DNA of 64,000 nucleotides, from positions 620,001 through 684,000 of the forward strand of contig NZ_JABASV010000001.1 of the NCBI RefSeq assembly GCF_016107625.1, given 5' to 3'. The notes beneath the pieces were generated by a model, which was given only the letters and a program-made list of their open reading frames with translations, searched no databases and was not told the DNA's origin. Source of the DNA: Vreelandella alkaliphila. Its GTDB lineage: Bacteria; Pseudomonadota; Gammaproteobacteria; Pseudomonadales; Halomonadaceae. The position numbers and the translations under genes are program-made. This document shows positions 40,601 through 49,330 of this stretch, in pieces. Positions within the stretch are counted from its first letter, which is position 1. The number at the start of each line of letters is the position of its first letter.

Positions 40601-40633
40601 CAAAAACCCCGCCCCGCAAAGCGGTGACGGGGT
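40601..40633 (-). terminator. Terminator downstream of rplS
   Basis: ACCCCG (40606-40611) pairs with CGGGGT (40628-40633) around an inner CCGC/GCGG helix. On the minus strand the hairpin runs into GTTTTTGTTTG. Confidence 0.8.
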
Positions 40634-40652
40634 CTTGGTATCCGAGCGCGAC

Positions 40653-40700
40653 GCATGTCAAAAACTGCGCATTTCAAAAACTACGCATGTCAAAAACAGC
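40653..40700. repeat. Three tandem 16-base repeats between rplS and its terminator
   Basis: GCATGTCAAAAACTGC, GCATTTCAAAAACTAC and GCATGTCAAAAACAGC lie end to end, with two to three changes between copies. They fall in the rplS 3' untranslated region. No function is assigned. Confidence 0.9.
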
Positions 40701-40723
40701 GTGCGCCCGTGAAAAAGTGGCAG

Positions 40724-41080
40724 TTAAGCCAGCTTTTCCTTGATACGCGCCGACTTGCCGCTGCGCTCGCGCAGGTAGTACAGCTTGGCTTGACGAACGT
40801 CACCGCGACGCTTGACTTCAATAGAGTCAACCAACGGGCTGTAGGTCTGGAAAGTACGCTCAACACCAACACCGTGAGAAATTTTACGTACGGTGAAAGC
40901 GGAGTTCAGGCCACGGTTACGCTTACCGATGACCACACCTTCAAACGCCTGCAGACGCTCACGAGTACCTTCCTTTACTTTAACCTGAACGACGATGGTG
41001 TCGCCCGGTGCAAAGGCCGGAATCTCTTTGCCCATTTGCTCGGATTCGATCGCCTGGATCACCTTGTTCTTGCTGCTCAT
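40724..41080 (-). CDS. rplS: 50S ribosomal protein L19
   Basis: 118 residues from the ATG at 41080 ([23 protein letters not shown]), chosen because AGGAG stands seven bases upstream; the ATG two codons earlier is too close. Signature segments are [28 protein letters not shown] and [17 protein letters not shown]19 lies at the 30S-50S interface. It is the last gene of rpsP-rimM-trmD-rplS, separated from trmD by a 196-base gap in which I see no gene. Confidence 0.97.
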   Translation of the reverse strand: MSSKNKVIQAIESEQMGKEIPAFAPGDTIVVQVKVKEGTRERLQAFEGVVIGKRNRGLNSAFTVRKISHGVGVERTFQTYSPLVDSIEVKRRGDVRQAKLYYLRERSGKSARIKEKLA

Positions 41081-41282
41081 TTTCATACTCCTAAATAACG
41101 TAATGGCTTGCCACGCAGTTGTGGAAGGGGCAAACCGTGATCCCGGCGCTCGAAGCGAGCTACGCGGGAGTCGTTATGGGTGACGCAGGTGCGTAGGCTA
41201 AGTCTCGTAGACTAACTGTCTCACAGACTATCTGCCTAATTTGCCCTGCACCGCCGCTCGGTTCTATGCAATTGAAGAACAA

Positions 41283-42149
41283 TCACTTAGTTGACAGAGC
41301 GTGTTCCTCGATAAACTCGTCTAGAAGCCGCTGTTGCTCGGCATCAAGCGTACGCCCTGCTAATAAATCAGGACGGCGCTGCCATGTACGGCCTAACGAC
41401 TGTTTTAACCGCCAGCGCTTGATGGCCGCATGATTACCGCTTAACAGCACATCAGGCACTTGTCGCCCGTCAATCGTCTCAGGACGGGTATAGTGCGGAC
41501 AGTCTAACAAGCCATCATTGAACGAGTCTTCGATAGCGGAATCCTGGTGACCCAACACACCGGGTACCAGCCGTGCCGCCGCGTCAATTAGCACCATTGC
41601 TGGCAACTCACCACCGCTCAGCACATAGTCACCAATTGACCATTCTTCATCAATGTCACTTTCCACCACGCGCTCATCAATGCCTTCATAGCGCCCAGCG
41701 ACCACTACGAGAGGGCCTGCTGAGGCGAGCGCTTGAACACCCTGCTGATCCAACTTACGCCCTTGGGGCGAGAGATAGATCACGGTGGGCGATTGTCCCG
41801 TCGCTTGCTCTGCTCGTTGCCGAGCATCAAAGATAGCAGCACGCAGGGTGTCTACCTTCATCAGCATACCGGGGCCGCCGCCGTAAGGGCGATCGTCCAC
41901 GCTGCGGTGGCGGTCGGTGGCGTAATCGCGCGGATTCCAAAACTCCAGGGCAATACGCTGTTTCTCTACCGCTCGACCAACCACACCTTGTTGGGTAATC
42001 GCATCGAACATCTCTGGAAACAGCGATACCACGCCAATCCACATCGCGGGAGCATCCATTAAGCTGCTTTCTTCACCGTTTGCTGCAGTAACAGTTGAAT
42101 CAGTTACTGTGAGCTCGCTCGACAACTGCTTACTCAAACCTGTTTTCAA
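41283..42149 (-). CDS. trmD: tRNA (guanine(37)-N(1))-methyltransferase TrmD
   Basis: SPOUT-class enzyme making m1G37. The core starts at [17 protein letters not shown]; the knot carries [27 protein letters not shown] and [16 protein letters not shown], and the C-terminal domain [12 protein letters not shown]. The longest start is a TTG at 42149 overlapping the rimM stop (TTGA), which adds about 35 residues before the usual N-terminus. Internal ATGs at 42059 and 42044 are alternatives, and 42044 gives the family-typical start. The start is therefore uncertain while the function is clear. Confidence 0.94.
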   Translation of the reverse strand: MKTGLSKQLSSELTVTDSTVTAANGEESSLMDAPAMWIGVVSLFPEMFDAITQQGVVGRAVEKQRIALEFWNPRDYATDRHRSVDDRPYGGGPGMLMKVDTLRAAIFDARQRAEQATGQSPTVIYLSPQGRKLDQQGVQALASAGPLVVVAGRYEGIDERVVESDIDEEWSIGDYVLSGGELPAMVLIDAAARLVPGVLGHQDSAIEDSFNDGLLDCPHYTRPETIDGRQVPDVLLSGNHAAIKRWRLKQSLGRTWQRRPDLLAGRTLDAEQQRLLDEFIEEHALSTK

Positions 42150-42691
42150 AACTCAGGATCCCAATTCACGACCATACGGCCATCTTCGAGGCTGATTTCA
42201 ACAATTACATCATCGGGTAAGAAAGGTAGCAGCCGCTCACGCTTATCAATTGCGTCGTTATCACCGCGCACCACCATGACATCGTTTGCGCCGGTTTCAA
42301 ACAGGTAACTGACCTGCCCTAACCGCTCGCCTGACTGAGTGAAGACAGTTAAGCCTTCAAGCTCATGCCAGTAATACTCATCATCGGAAAGCGTAGGCAG
42401 TGCCTCTTTCGGCATCAGAATGTGCGTTTGCGCCAGCGCTTCGGCTGCCGTTCGGTCATCAACACCTTTTAGCTGCACCACAAGACCCTTGCCTTGCCGA
42501 CGTCCCTGAATCACGGTCATGCGCGTAAGGGATTCCCCTTGGCGCACCCACCATTCTGGGTATTCCATGATGCTGTCTATGGGATTGGTATAGGAGTAGA
42601 CCTTAAGCCAACCTTTAATCCCGTGAGGGCTAGTTAGCTTACCAAGCACCACATGTGCGTCGTCTGTATGGCTAGTTTCAAAACGCGTCAT
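42146..42691 (-). CDS. rimM: 16S rRNA processing protein RimM
   Basis: 181 residues from the ATG at 42691 ([31 protein letters not shown]), preceded by TTGGAG. The N-terminal RimM domain has [20 protein letters not shown], and the C-terminal PRC-barrel domain has [23 protein letters not shown] and [28 protein letters not shown]. It binds S19 and helps mature the 30S head. Confidence 0.95.
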   Translation of the reverse strand: MTRFETSHTDDAHVVLGKLTSPHGIKGWLKVYSYTNPIDSIMEYPEWWVRQGESLTRMTVIQGRRQGKGLVVQLKGVDDRTAAEALAQTHILMPKEALPTLSDDEYYWHELEGLTVFTQSGERLGQVSYLFETGANDVMVVRGDNDAIDKRERLLPFLPDDVIVEISLEDGRMVVNWDPEF

Positions 42692-42764
42692 CGACGACCG
42701 CTCCAACAAATTACAACGACAACATCACCTACTATCACTTACTGACAGTCACGCATTAACCGGC

Positions 42765-43013
42765 TTAAGCCTGTTTACGCGCTTCTTTAACCAGCTCAGC
42801 AACACGACCAGACAACTGGGCGCCTTGGCTCTGCCAGTGAGTAACACGCTCAAGATCAACGCGCAGACGCTCTTCTTGACCACGGGCAACCGGGTTGAAG
42901 AAGCCGATACGCTCGATGAAACGGCCATCACGGGCGTTGCGTGAATCAGTAACAGTCAGGTGATAAAAGGGACGCTTTTTGGCGCCACCACGTGCCAAAC
43001 GAATGGTAACCAT
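42765..43013 (-). CDS. rpsP: 30S ribosomal protein S16
   Basis: 82 residues starting [41 protein letters not shown], the complete S16 signature. It is the first gene of rpsP-rimM-trmD-rplS. The 290 bases between it and ffh contain its likely promoter and an ffh 3' hairpin, but no gene I can support. Confidence 0.97.
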   Translation of the reverse strand: MVTIRLARGGAKKRPFYHLTVTDSRNARDGRFIERIGFFNPVARGQEERLRVDLERVTHWQSQGAQLSGRVAELVKEARKQA

Positions 43014-43256
43014 ACGATAACTATCCTTCGGTTGAGGTTACGAGAGTGTGCAATAGCGCAGATCGCTAACAGAACACTCGTCATACTATTTTCTCGGCAC
43101 TGCAGACTAAAATCAGTGATTTGCTGCGTACCATCAGGTTCTTCACTGGCAGATGGTAAGGCGATGCTCGCGCATTTTTGCCAACACCCACGCATGAAGA
43201 GGCCGCATTCTACGCAAATGCGCTCTGCTTGGAAAGCCTGACAGCCAGAAAACTCT

Positions 43257-43303
43257 TAAGCCGTCAACCTTGCCAAGCACGTTACAAGGTTGCTAACAAT
43301 GGC
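43257..43303 (-). terminator. Possible hairpin terminator downstream of ffh
   Basis: CAACCTTG (43265-43272) and CAAGGTTG (43285-43292) form a perfect 8-base stem. An outer AAGCC/GGCTT helix encloses it. The following minus-strand T tract is weak (AGTTTTC). Confidence 0.45.
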
Positions 43304-44722
43304 TTAACGCCAGGGAAGACCGCCGGGGCCACCCATACCGCCCATGCCACCGTCGCCGCCAGGACCACCCGGCCCGCCGCCGCCCATCATGCCTGACATG
43401 CCGCGCATCATTTTCTGCATCCCGCCTTTTTTGCCTGCTTTTTTCATCATTTTCTGCATCTGCTTATGCTGTTTTAGCAGGCGATTCAGGTCAGGTACTT
43501 GCAGGCCAGCACCCGCTGCAATACGGCGTTTGCGCGAACCATTGATGATATCGGGCTTGCGGCGCTCTTTGGGGGTCATTGAGTTAATCAATGCCTCCAG
43601 CTTGCCAAGCTCTTTCTCCGGACCAGGGCCTTGTGCCATTTCAGCCATTTGCCCCATGCCGGGCAGTTTGCCAAGCAGGCCACCCATGCCGCCCATTTTC
43701 TTGAGCTGCTGTAACTGATCGCGGAAATCTTCCAGGTCAAAACCGTCACCCTTCTTGACCTTACTGGCCAGCTTGGCGGCTTTGTCTTTATCCACCGTGC
43801 GCTCGGCTTCTTCGATCAGCGACAGCATATCGCCCATACCCAGAATCCGTGATGCCACACGGTCCGGATGGAAAGGCTCTAGGGCGTCTACTTTCTCACC
43901 AACCCCCATAAACTTAATGGGCTTACCAGTGATATGGCGTACCGAAAGTGCTGCACCACCACGGGCATCACCGTCAGCCTTGGTGAGAATCACCCCGGTC
44001 AGCGGCAGTGCATCGTGAAATGCTTTCGCCGTATTCACCGCATCCTGGCCGGTCATGGCATCGACCACAAACAGCGTTTCTTCCGGTGAAATTGCTTTAT
44101 GCAGCGCCTGGATTTCGGCCATCATCGCTTCATCGATGGCCAGCCGCCCGGCGGTATCGACTAATACGACATCATGGAATTGAATTTTGGCGTGTTTGAT
44201 TGCCGCTGTGGCAATATCCACTGGCTTCTGATCGGAACGAGACGGAAAGAAATCCACCTGAACTTCTTTTGCCAGCGTCTCTAGCTGATCAATCGCCGCT
44301 GGACGATAAACGTCGGCGGAGACCACCAGCACTTTTTTCTTTTCGCGTTCACGCAGATAACGCGCCAGTTTAGCAACAGAGGTGGTTTTACCCGCCCCTT
44401 GCAGGCCTGCCATCAACACGACCGCAGGTGAGCCTTTTAGGGATAAGCCTTCATTGGCTTCGCCCATAATCGCTTCCAGCTCTTGCTGGACGATTTTAAC
44501 GAATTGCTGGCCTGGCGAGAGGCTCTTCGAGACTTCTTGGCCAACAGCACGCTCACGAACACGCTCAATAAATGCCTTCACCACCGGCAAGGCGACATCT
44601 GCCTCTAACAGTGCTTTACGCACTTCGCGCAGGGTGTCTTTGATATTGTCGTCAGTTAGCCGCGCTTGGCCTTTGATCGACTTCAACGTCTGGGAAAGAC
44701 GCTCACTCAGATTCTGAAACAT
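43304..44722 (-). CDS. ffh: Signal recognition particle protein Ffh (SRP54)
   Basis: 472 residues. N domain helices, then the G domain with GLQGAGKTTSVAKLARYL (G1), DVYRPAAIDQLETLA, LVDTAGRLAID (G3) and TKADGDARGGAALS (G4). The methionine-rich M domain (about 330-440) contains SMTPKERRKPDIINGSRKRRIAAGAG, the 4.5S RNA-binding helix region. The C-terminus is an unusually Gly/Met-rich tail ending GGLPWR. It pairs with FtsY in this same window for co-translational membrane targeting. Confidence 0.97.
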   Translation of the reverse strand: MFQNLSERLSQTLKSIKGQARLTDDNIKDTLREVRKALLEADVALPVVKAFIERVRERAVGQEVSKSLSPGQQFVKIVQQELEAIMGEANEGLSLKGSPAVVLMAGLQGAGKTTSVAKLARYLREREKKKVLVVSADVYRPAAIDQLETLAKEVQVDFFPSRSDQKPVDIATAAIKHAKIQFHDVVLVDTAGRLAIDEAMMAEIQALHKAISPEETLFVVDAMTGQDAVNTAKAFHDALPLTGVILTKADGDARGGAALSVRHITGKPIKFMGVGEKVDALEPFHPDRVASRILGMGDMLSLIEEAERTVDKDKAAKLASKVKKGDGFDLEDFRDQLQQLKKMGGMGGLLGKLPGMGQMAEMAQGPGPEKELGKLEALINSMTPKERRKPDIINGSRKRRIAAGAGLQVPDLNRLLKQHKQMQKMMKKAGKKGGMQKMMRGMSGMMGGGGPGGPGGDGGMGGMGGPGGLPWR

Positions 44723-44968
44723 GGGGCCTCTGCCTCCGTCGTTGTCGCCGGGCGGTCACACCGGACGAATGTAGGATCGATTATACGCGCTCGCCGCGCG
44801 AGTCTCCATGGTCGTCAACATTGGTTATCGATGGCTGTGCGACGCCGCTATGATTGGTTATAGTAGGCAGACTGTTCTAGCTTGAACGATTTAGCACCGC
44901 TGACTTTCACAGCGTTGATTAAATGACACTGGATTCAACAACGCGCTGCAAGGCGCACGGATAGCATC

Positions 44969-45766
44969 ATGCAGGCGCTCCCTTTCGCCACGATCGCTTT
45001 TATACTTTATGTCGCCGCTGCCATCTGGCAGGGCATGACTTTATTTCGTCGCGTGCCACCACGCCAGGGCATGGTGCGTCTACTTGGTGCGCTTGGGCTT
45101 TTACTGCATATCCCAGTGGTCGTGGAGCTTGTTAGCTCAGCCCCAGGTCTACTGCCCGGGTTCACAACCAGCGCAACGCTTCTGATGGCCGTGGCCGTCA
45201 ACGTTGTGCTCGTCGCCAGCCTGTTTAAGCCGGTGCTCAACGCTGGCATCGTGCTATTCCCTCTCGCGGGTATCGCGCTTATTTTTGCCACTTGGTTACC
45301 GAGCCAGGGGAGCCAAAGCGGCTTAACGCTCGGCATTTTACTGCATGCCGTCAGCTCTGCGCTGGCGTTTGCCGTCTTGGCAATTGCCGCGATTCAAGCG
45401 GTGCTGGTCGGCCTGCAGAACCAAGCACTGCGCCATCACCATATTCGTGGCATTGTGCAATCACTACCACCACTCACCACCATGGAAAGAGTGCTGTTTG
45501 AACTGGTATGGTCGGGCATTATATTGCTGACACTTTCGATCATCAGCGGGCTGATCTTTCTCGACAATATGTTCGCGCAGCATTTGGTGCATAAAACGGT
45601 ACTTTCGCTGGGGGCGTGGATTATTTTCACCACACTTTTAGTGGGTCGATATCGTTTTGGCTGGCGTGGCATGCGCGCTGTGCGCTGGACGCTTGGCGGG
45701 TGCATACTGCTACTGCTGGCTTACTTTGGCAGCAAGTTTGTCCTGGAAATCTTGCTCAATCGCTAA
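44969..45766 (+). CDS. ypjD: YpjD/CcsA-like cytochrome c assembly membrane protein
   Basis: 265 residues with about eight membrane helices. The CcsA/CcmC-type region carries LHAVSSALAFAVLAIAAIQAVLVGLQNQALRHHH and, late in the protein, HLVHKTVLSLGAWIIF, giving candidate heme-handling His residues. The ffh-ypjD-CorB order is conserved in Gammaproteobacteria. Members are annotated as cytochrome c biogenesis proteins by similarity to CcsA, but a role in c-type cytochrome assembly is not established for this branch. Confidence 0.85.
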   Translation: MQALPFATIAFILYVAAAIWQGMTLFRRVPPRQGMVRLLGALGLLLHIPVVVELVSSAPGLLPGFTTSATLLMAVAVNVVLVASLFKPVLNAGIVLFPLAGIALIFATWLPSQGSQSGLTLGILLHAVSSALAFAVLAIAAIQAVLVGLQNQALRHHHIRGIVQSLPPLTTMERVLFELVWSGIILLTLSIISGLIFLDNMFAQHLVHKTVLSLGAWIIFTTLLVGRYRFGWRGMRAVRWTLGGCILLLLAYFGSKFVLEILLNR

Positions 45767-45884
45767 ACCTATACTCACCGCATTATCAGCACTGATTTAA
45801 TTTGGCGTTGATAACAGTGGCCTTGACAGGCCACTTCCATACTTCTAAAAATCGAGCCTAATACGCCATAAAGGAACTTTCGAC

Positions 45885-47162
45885 TTGAGCGACGACTTCC
45901 CCCTGGGGTTACTGTTCGGCCTGCTAGCCATTTTGATATTGCTGTCTGCCTTTTTCTCCAGCTCTGAAACAGGCATGATGTCGATAAACCGCTATCGACT
46001 AAGCCATCAAGCTAACAGCGGTGATCGCCGCGCAAAGCGTGTCATGCGTTTATTAACGCGCCCCGATCGACTGATTGGCGTTATTTTAATTGGCAATAAC
46101 TTCGTCAATAACTTAGCCGCCTCGATTGCTACCATCATTGCCATTCACTTCTTTGGTGACGTCTCTGGCCCAGCTATTTCAACGGCGCTACTGACGATTA
46201 CCATCCTTATTTTTGCCGAAGTAACACCGAAAACCTACGCAGCCATCAAGCCTGAGCGGATCGCTTACCCTACTTCCCTGGGCCTGGAGCCACTGCTCAA
46301 ACTACTTTACCCACTGGTATGGCTAGTCAACGTCATCTCAAATGGCCTATTACGCCTAATGGGCGTTAAAAGCGTTGAGAACGGCGGCGACAGTTTAACC
46401 CGCGATGAACTGCGCACTGTAGTTCACGAAGCAGGGACGCTAATTCCCTACCGACACCGCGCTATGCTGCTGTCGATTCTTGATCTTGAGAATGTCACGG
46501 TTAACGACATCATGGTGCCGCGACACGAAGTTCTTGGCATCGACCTTGACGACACGCTGGAAGATATTCTGACCCAGATCCGCACCAGCCAACATACCCG
46601 TCTACCGGTCTATAAAGGCGATATCAACAATATTATTGGTATGCTGCATCTACGCAATGCAGCGCGCTTTTTATCGCGTAGCGAAGTCACCAAAGCAGCG
46701 ATTGTTCAAGAAGCACGGGAGCCGTATTTCATTCCCGAATCCACACCGTTACATACACAACTGCTGAACTTCCAAAAGCAGAAGCGGCGTATTGGTATTG
46801 TGGTGGATGAGTACGGCGATGTGGAAGGCTTGGTAACCTTAGAAGATATTCTTGAGGAGATTGTCGGGGAATTCACCACCGACGTCTCAGAAGATGATGA
46901 AATTCATCAGCAAGATGATGGCAGCCATGTCATTGAGGGCACTGCCAATATTCGTGAAATTAACAAAATGCTTGGCTGGCAATTGCCCACTGACGGCCCT
47001 AAAACCCTGAATGGCTTAATCCTTGAGCACCTTGAGGCGTTTCCGGAAGGGCCTGCCTGCTTGCAGATTGGTAATACGCGGATGGAAATTTTAGAAATCC
47101 GTGACAACCTGATCACTTCAGCACGCTGCTGGCAAAAGTTGCGCCTTGCACGCCGAACGTAG
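45885..47162 (+). CDS. HlyC/CorC (CNNM) family membrane protein, YfjD/CorB-like
   Basis: 425 residues starting at a TTG (45885) behind AAGGAACTTTCGAC. An N-terminal DUF21/CNNM domain of about four helices (LLFGLLAILILLSAFFSSSETGMMSINRYRL, LIGVILIGNNFVNNLAASIA) is followed by two CBS domains (about 205-325, VNDIMVPRHEVLGIDL and RRIGIVVDEYGDVEGLVTLEDILEEIVGE) and a C-terminal CorC-HlyC domain. CNNM/CorB relatives take part in Mg2+ or Co2+ transport; that role is inferred. TTG starts reduce translation and may be deliberate here. Confidence 0.91.
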   Translation: MSDDFPLGLLFGLLAILILLSAFFSSSETGMMSINRYRLSHQANSGDRRAKRVMRLLTRPDRLIGVILIGNNFVNNLAASIATIIAIHFFGDVSGPAISTALLTITILIFAEVTPKTYAAIKPERIAYPTSLGLEPLLKLLYPLVWLVNVISNGLLRLMGVKSVENGGDSLTRDELRTVVHEAGTLIPYRHRAMLLSILDLENVTVNDIMVPRHEVLGIDLDDTLEDILTQIRTSQHTRLPVYKGDINNIIGMLHLRNAARFLSRSEVTKAAIVQEAREPYFIPESTPLHTQLLNFQKQKRRIGIVVDEYGDVEGLVTLEDILEEIVGEFTTDVSEDDEIHQQDDGSHVIEGTANIREINKMLGWQLPTDGPKTLNGLILEHLEAFPEGPACLQIGNTRMEILEIRDNLITSARCWQKLRLARRT

Positions 47163-47182
47163 CGACTGACCGTCTAACCAAC

Positions 47183-47845
47183 CTAACGGCGGGTGATTTC
47201 GCTATCACCCGCCGCCTTCAGCGCCCTCACGCGGGCCTCCAAATAGCGACGCAAGGCAATATCCTCTACCTCATGAACCAATACCGGCGGCCCGAAGTGT
47301 AAACTGACCGGCGCACGAAAACGTGACGGCCATTTTTTAAGTGCCTTGCCACCGTAGTGTGATGTCCAAGACCCCCACAGCCCTGCCAAGCCAGCCGGAA
47401 TGACGGGCACATTATCGCGGGCAAGAATGGTTTCGAGCCCGCGCCTAAAGGCGTGGATATCGCCATCTGGGGTGATACGCCCTTCAGGAAACACCATTAC
47501 GACATCACCTTCGCGAAGCGCGTGGCTCACCTCATCCAGCGTTCGACGCAATGCACCAGGGCTATGCCGCTCTGATTCAATCGGAATCGCGCCCACAAGC
47601 TGGAACCACCACTTTAGCCAGCGAGATTCAAAGATGGGCTGATCCATCACAAACCGCAGCGGCCTGGGGCTACCGCCGCCTAACACCAACGCATCCATAA
47701 AGCTGACGTGGTTACAGACTACCAGGGCAGCGCCGCGCTTAGGTACGTTCTCTTGGCCATGCACAGAGAACCGATAACACACTCGCATAACGACATAAAT
47801 GACGCGACGCAACGCGCAACGCACCATTTTCAACCACCACGTCAC
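47183..47845 (-). CDS. Lysophospholipid acyltransferase family protein (PlsC-like)
   Basis: 220 residues starting at GTG 47845, which overlaps the stop of the upstream TetR gene (GTGA). A membrane-associated N-terminus (CALRRVIYVVMRVCYRFSV) is followed by block I NHVSFMDALV (HX4D catalytic motif), the Arg region PLRFVMDQPIFESRW, FPEGRITPDG (block III) and VPVIPAGLAGLW (block IV). It acylates a lysophospholipid or related acceptor. Coupling to a TetR regulator suggests membrane-lipid-responsive control (inference). A perfect hairpin overlaps its stop codon. Confidence 0.89.
   Translation of the reverse strand: MTWWLKMVRCALRRVIYVVMRVCYRFSVHGQENVPKRGAALVVCNHVSFMDALVLGGGSPRPLRFVMDQPIFESRWLKWWFQLVGAIPIESERHSPGALRRTLDEVSHALREGDVVMVFPEGRITPDGDIHAFRRGLETILARDNVPVIPAGLAGLWGSWTSHYGGKALKKWPSRFRAPVSLHFGPPVLVHEVEDIALRRYLEARVRALKAAGDSEITRR
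47187..47214. terminator. Perfect 11-base hairpin at a convergent gene junction
   Basis: CGGCGGGTGAT and ATCACCCGCCG surround TTCGCT. The arms lie within the last codons of the acyltransferase gene and 25 bases after the convergent CNNM gene. No T tract follows on either strand, so it may act as an mRNA end or bidirectional blocker and not as a classic terminator. Confidence 0.6.
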
Positions 47846-48456
47846 GTCGCCGCCTCCCGGTGGCGCAGGCCAGCCAGCACCGTGCTCATTAGCTGATCCA
47901 GCAGCTCATCCACCTTCAACTGCTGACCTTGCCAATAGCCTAAGCGCTCGTTTAATCCAAGCTGCACCAAGCCGTGTACGCTCCCCCAGAGAGTGCGCCC
48001 AAGGCGTCGCGCTTCAAGATCATCCAATGCTGGCTGATACCGTTTCAACGACGTTTCCACCTGAGTGAACAGCGCTTCAATAAGGTCACTCTGGCGCTGA
48101 TCCAGCTCGCCTTCTTGGGCCAGTGGATAATCAAATAGCAGCTGCCAGCGGTAGCAGCCTTGCTCAGCGAAGCGCCAATAAGCGAGCGCTAGCGAGCGCA
48201 GCCATGGCTCAGGATCATCTTCTGCCAGGCTAGTAATGGTATGCTGTAAGCGTGCCAACGTTTCAACGTTGACGTGCTGCAATAAGTTATTAAAGCTGCC
48301 ATATAATTTAAGCAGCGTACTTGGCGCGCAGCCCACTTCTCTGGCCAGGGCACGCAGTGACAAACCATGGACTGGCTGCTTAGCCAACCACTCATCACAA
48401 GCGTGCATGACCTGCGCGTGGAGGGCATCGGGCGCATGCTGTCTAGGACGGGCCAT
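47842..48456 (-). CDS. TetR family transcriptional regulator
   Basis: 204 residues. The N-terminal helix-turn-helix reads GLSLRALAREVGCAPSTLLKLYGSFNNLLQHV (about 25-57), with the Tyr/Phe spacing of TetR recognition helices. The C-terminal ligand domain has a TetR_C-like end (RLGRTLWGSVHGLVQLGLNERLG). It is translationally coupled to the acyltransferase. It probably also controls its own divergent promoter region (48457-48644). The ligand is unknown. Confidence 0.86.
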   Translation of the reverse strand: MARPRQHAPDALHAQVMHACDEWLAKQPVHGLSLRALAREVGCAPSTLLKLYGSFNNLLQHVNVETLARLQHTITSLAEDDPEPWLRSLALAYWRFAEQGCYRWQLLFDYPLAQEGELDQRQSDLIEALFTQVETSLKRYQPALDDLEARRLGRTLWGSVHGLVQLGLNERLGYWQGQQLKVDELLDQLMSTVLAGLRHREAAT

Positions 48457-48644
48457 GGCGATCTCTTAAGGTCAACGGCAAACAGGAAGAATGCCTCATC
48501 GCGCTTTAGCGTGAGCAAGGGATACGCTAGGATACCTTACATCGAACACTGTTTTCGACACTAAAACACGACATTTAACCTATTGTTGCGCTACCCCGCC
48601 ATTTTGCACGCTCACTACCCCCCATTTCGCATAAGGAGACAGGC

Positions 48645-49322
48645 ATGACGGGACGCCTTCACGTGCAGCGCCTCACGCTATCACGCCTTGTGCCCTCGCT
48701 GACTGATTCTGAACCACTTATCGAATCGCCTAACTTAGCGCCCAGACAGCCTGTATCGGCAATACGCCTTGAACAGGGACGCTTGCGGCTTCAGCCATTA
48801 TTTTGGGGACTAACGCCTCCTTGGCTGAAGGTACTCGATCACGCGCCCCATTGCGCTAGAGCAGAAACGCTTAATCAGCGCGCCATGTTTAACGAGGCGT
48901 TTAGTGCTCGCCGCTGTGTCATTCCAGTCAGTGGGTTTTACATCTGGAAGATACAAGCACACAGCAAGCAACCCTATCTCGTTACCCACGTTAACCGAGG
49001 GCCACTGTTACTGGGTGCTTTATGGTGCCGTTACCACACAACGCTCACCGCATTTACTGACTCGACGGCGCTGATCAGCGTACCTGCCAACGCCTGCCTT
49101 TCTTCACTGACTGACCGATTACCTGTTGTCATCCCTCCAAAAGCGTTAACGCGCTGGCTGGACCCGACGACCGACCTTGAAGCACTCAATGCGCTATTAA
49201 TACCTGCGCCATTGGAACTGTTGGGCGCTTTTCCGGTATCAAAACATGTTAACAATCCTGCCTATCAGTCATCGTCCTGCGCCCACCCGGTGGGGCCGAT
49301 GCTGCGCTGGGCTGTGCCATAG
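48645..49322 (+). CDS. SRAP (HMCES/YedK) domain protein lacking the catalytic residues
   Basis: 225 residues; AAGGAGACAGGC fixes the ATG. The SRAP fold is visible as MTGRLHV..., APRQPVSAIRL, WGLTPPWLK, ARAETLNQRAMFNEAFSARRCVIPVSGFYIWK, KQPYLV and TDRLPVVIPP. In YedK/HMCES the self-exposed Cys2 (MCGR) bonds to abasic sites, helped by Asn, Glu (GFYEW) and His (HxRMPV). Here these are Thr2, Cys in HCARAET, Ile in GFYIW and Thr/Asp in TDRLPV. The crosslinking chemistry is therefore probably lost, although the DNA-binding scaffold remains. Either a non-catalytic paralogue or an early decay stage. Confidence 0.82.
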   Translation: MTGRLHVQRLTLSRLVPSLTDSEPLIESPNLAPRQPVSAIRLEQGRLRLQPLFWGLTPPWLKVLDHAPHCARAETLNQRAMFNEAFSARRCVIPVSGFYIWKIQAHSKQPYLVTHVNRGPLLLGALWCRYHTTLTAFTDSTALISVPANACLSSLTDRLPVVIPPKALTRWLDPTTDLEALNALLIPAPLELLGAFPVSKHVNNPAYQSSSCAHPVGPMLRWAVP

Positions 49323-49330
49323 GAACCGTA

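Noticed and set aside
40653-40700. CRISPR-like array
   Set aside because: The three units are tandem with no spacers and only 16 bases long; no cas genes are present.
41087-41282. Possible small RNA or gene in the trmD-rplS gap
   Set aside because: Only weak stems and no supported start codon or promoter; left unannotated.
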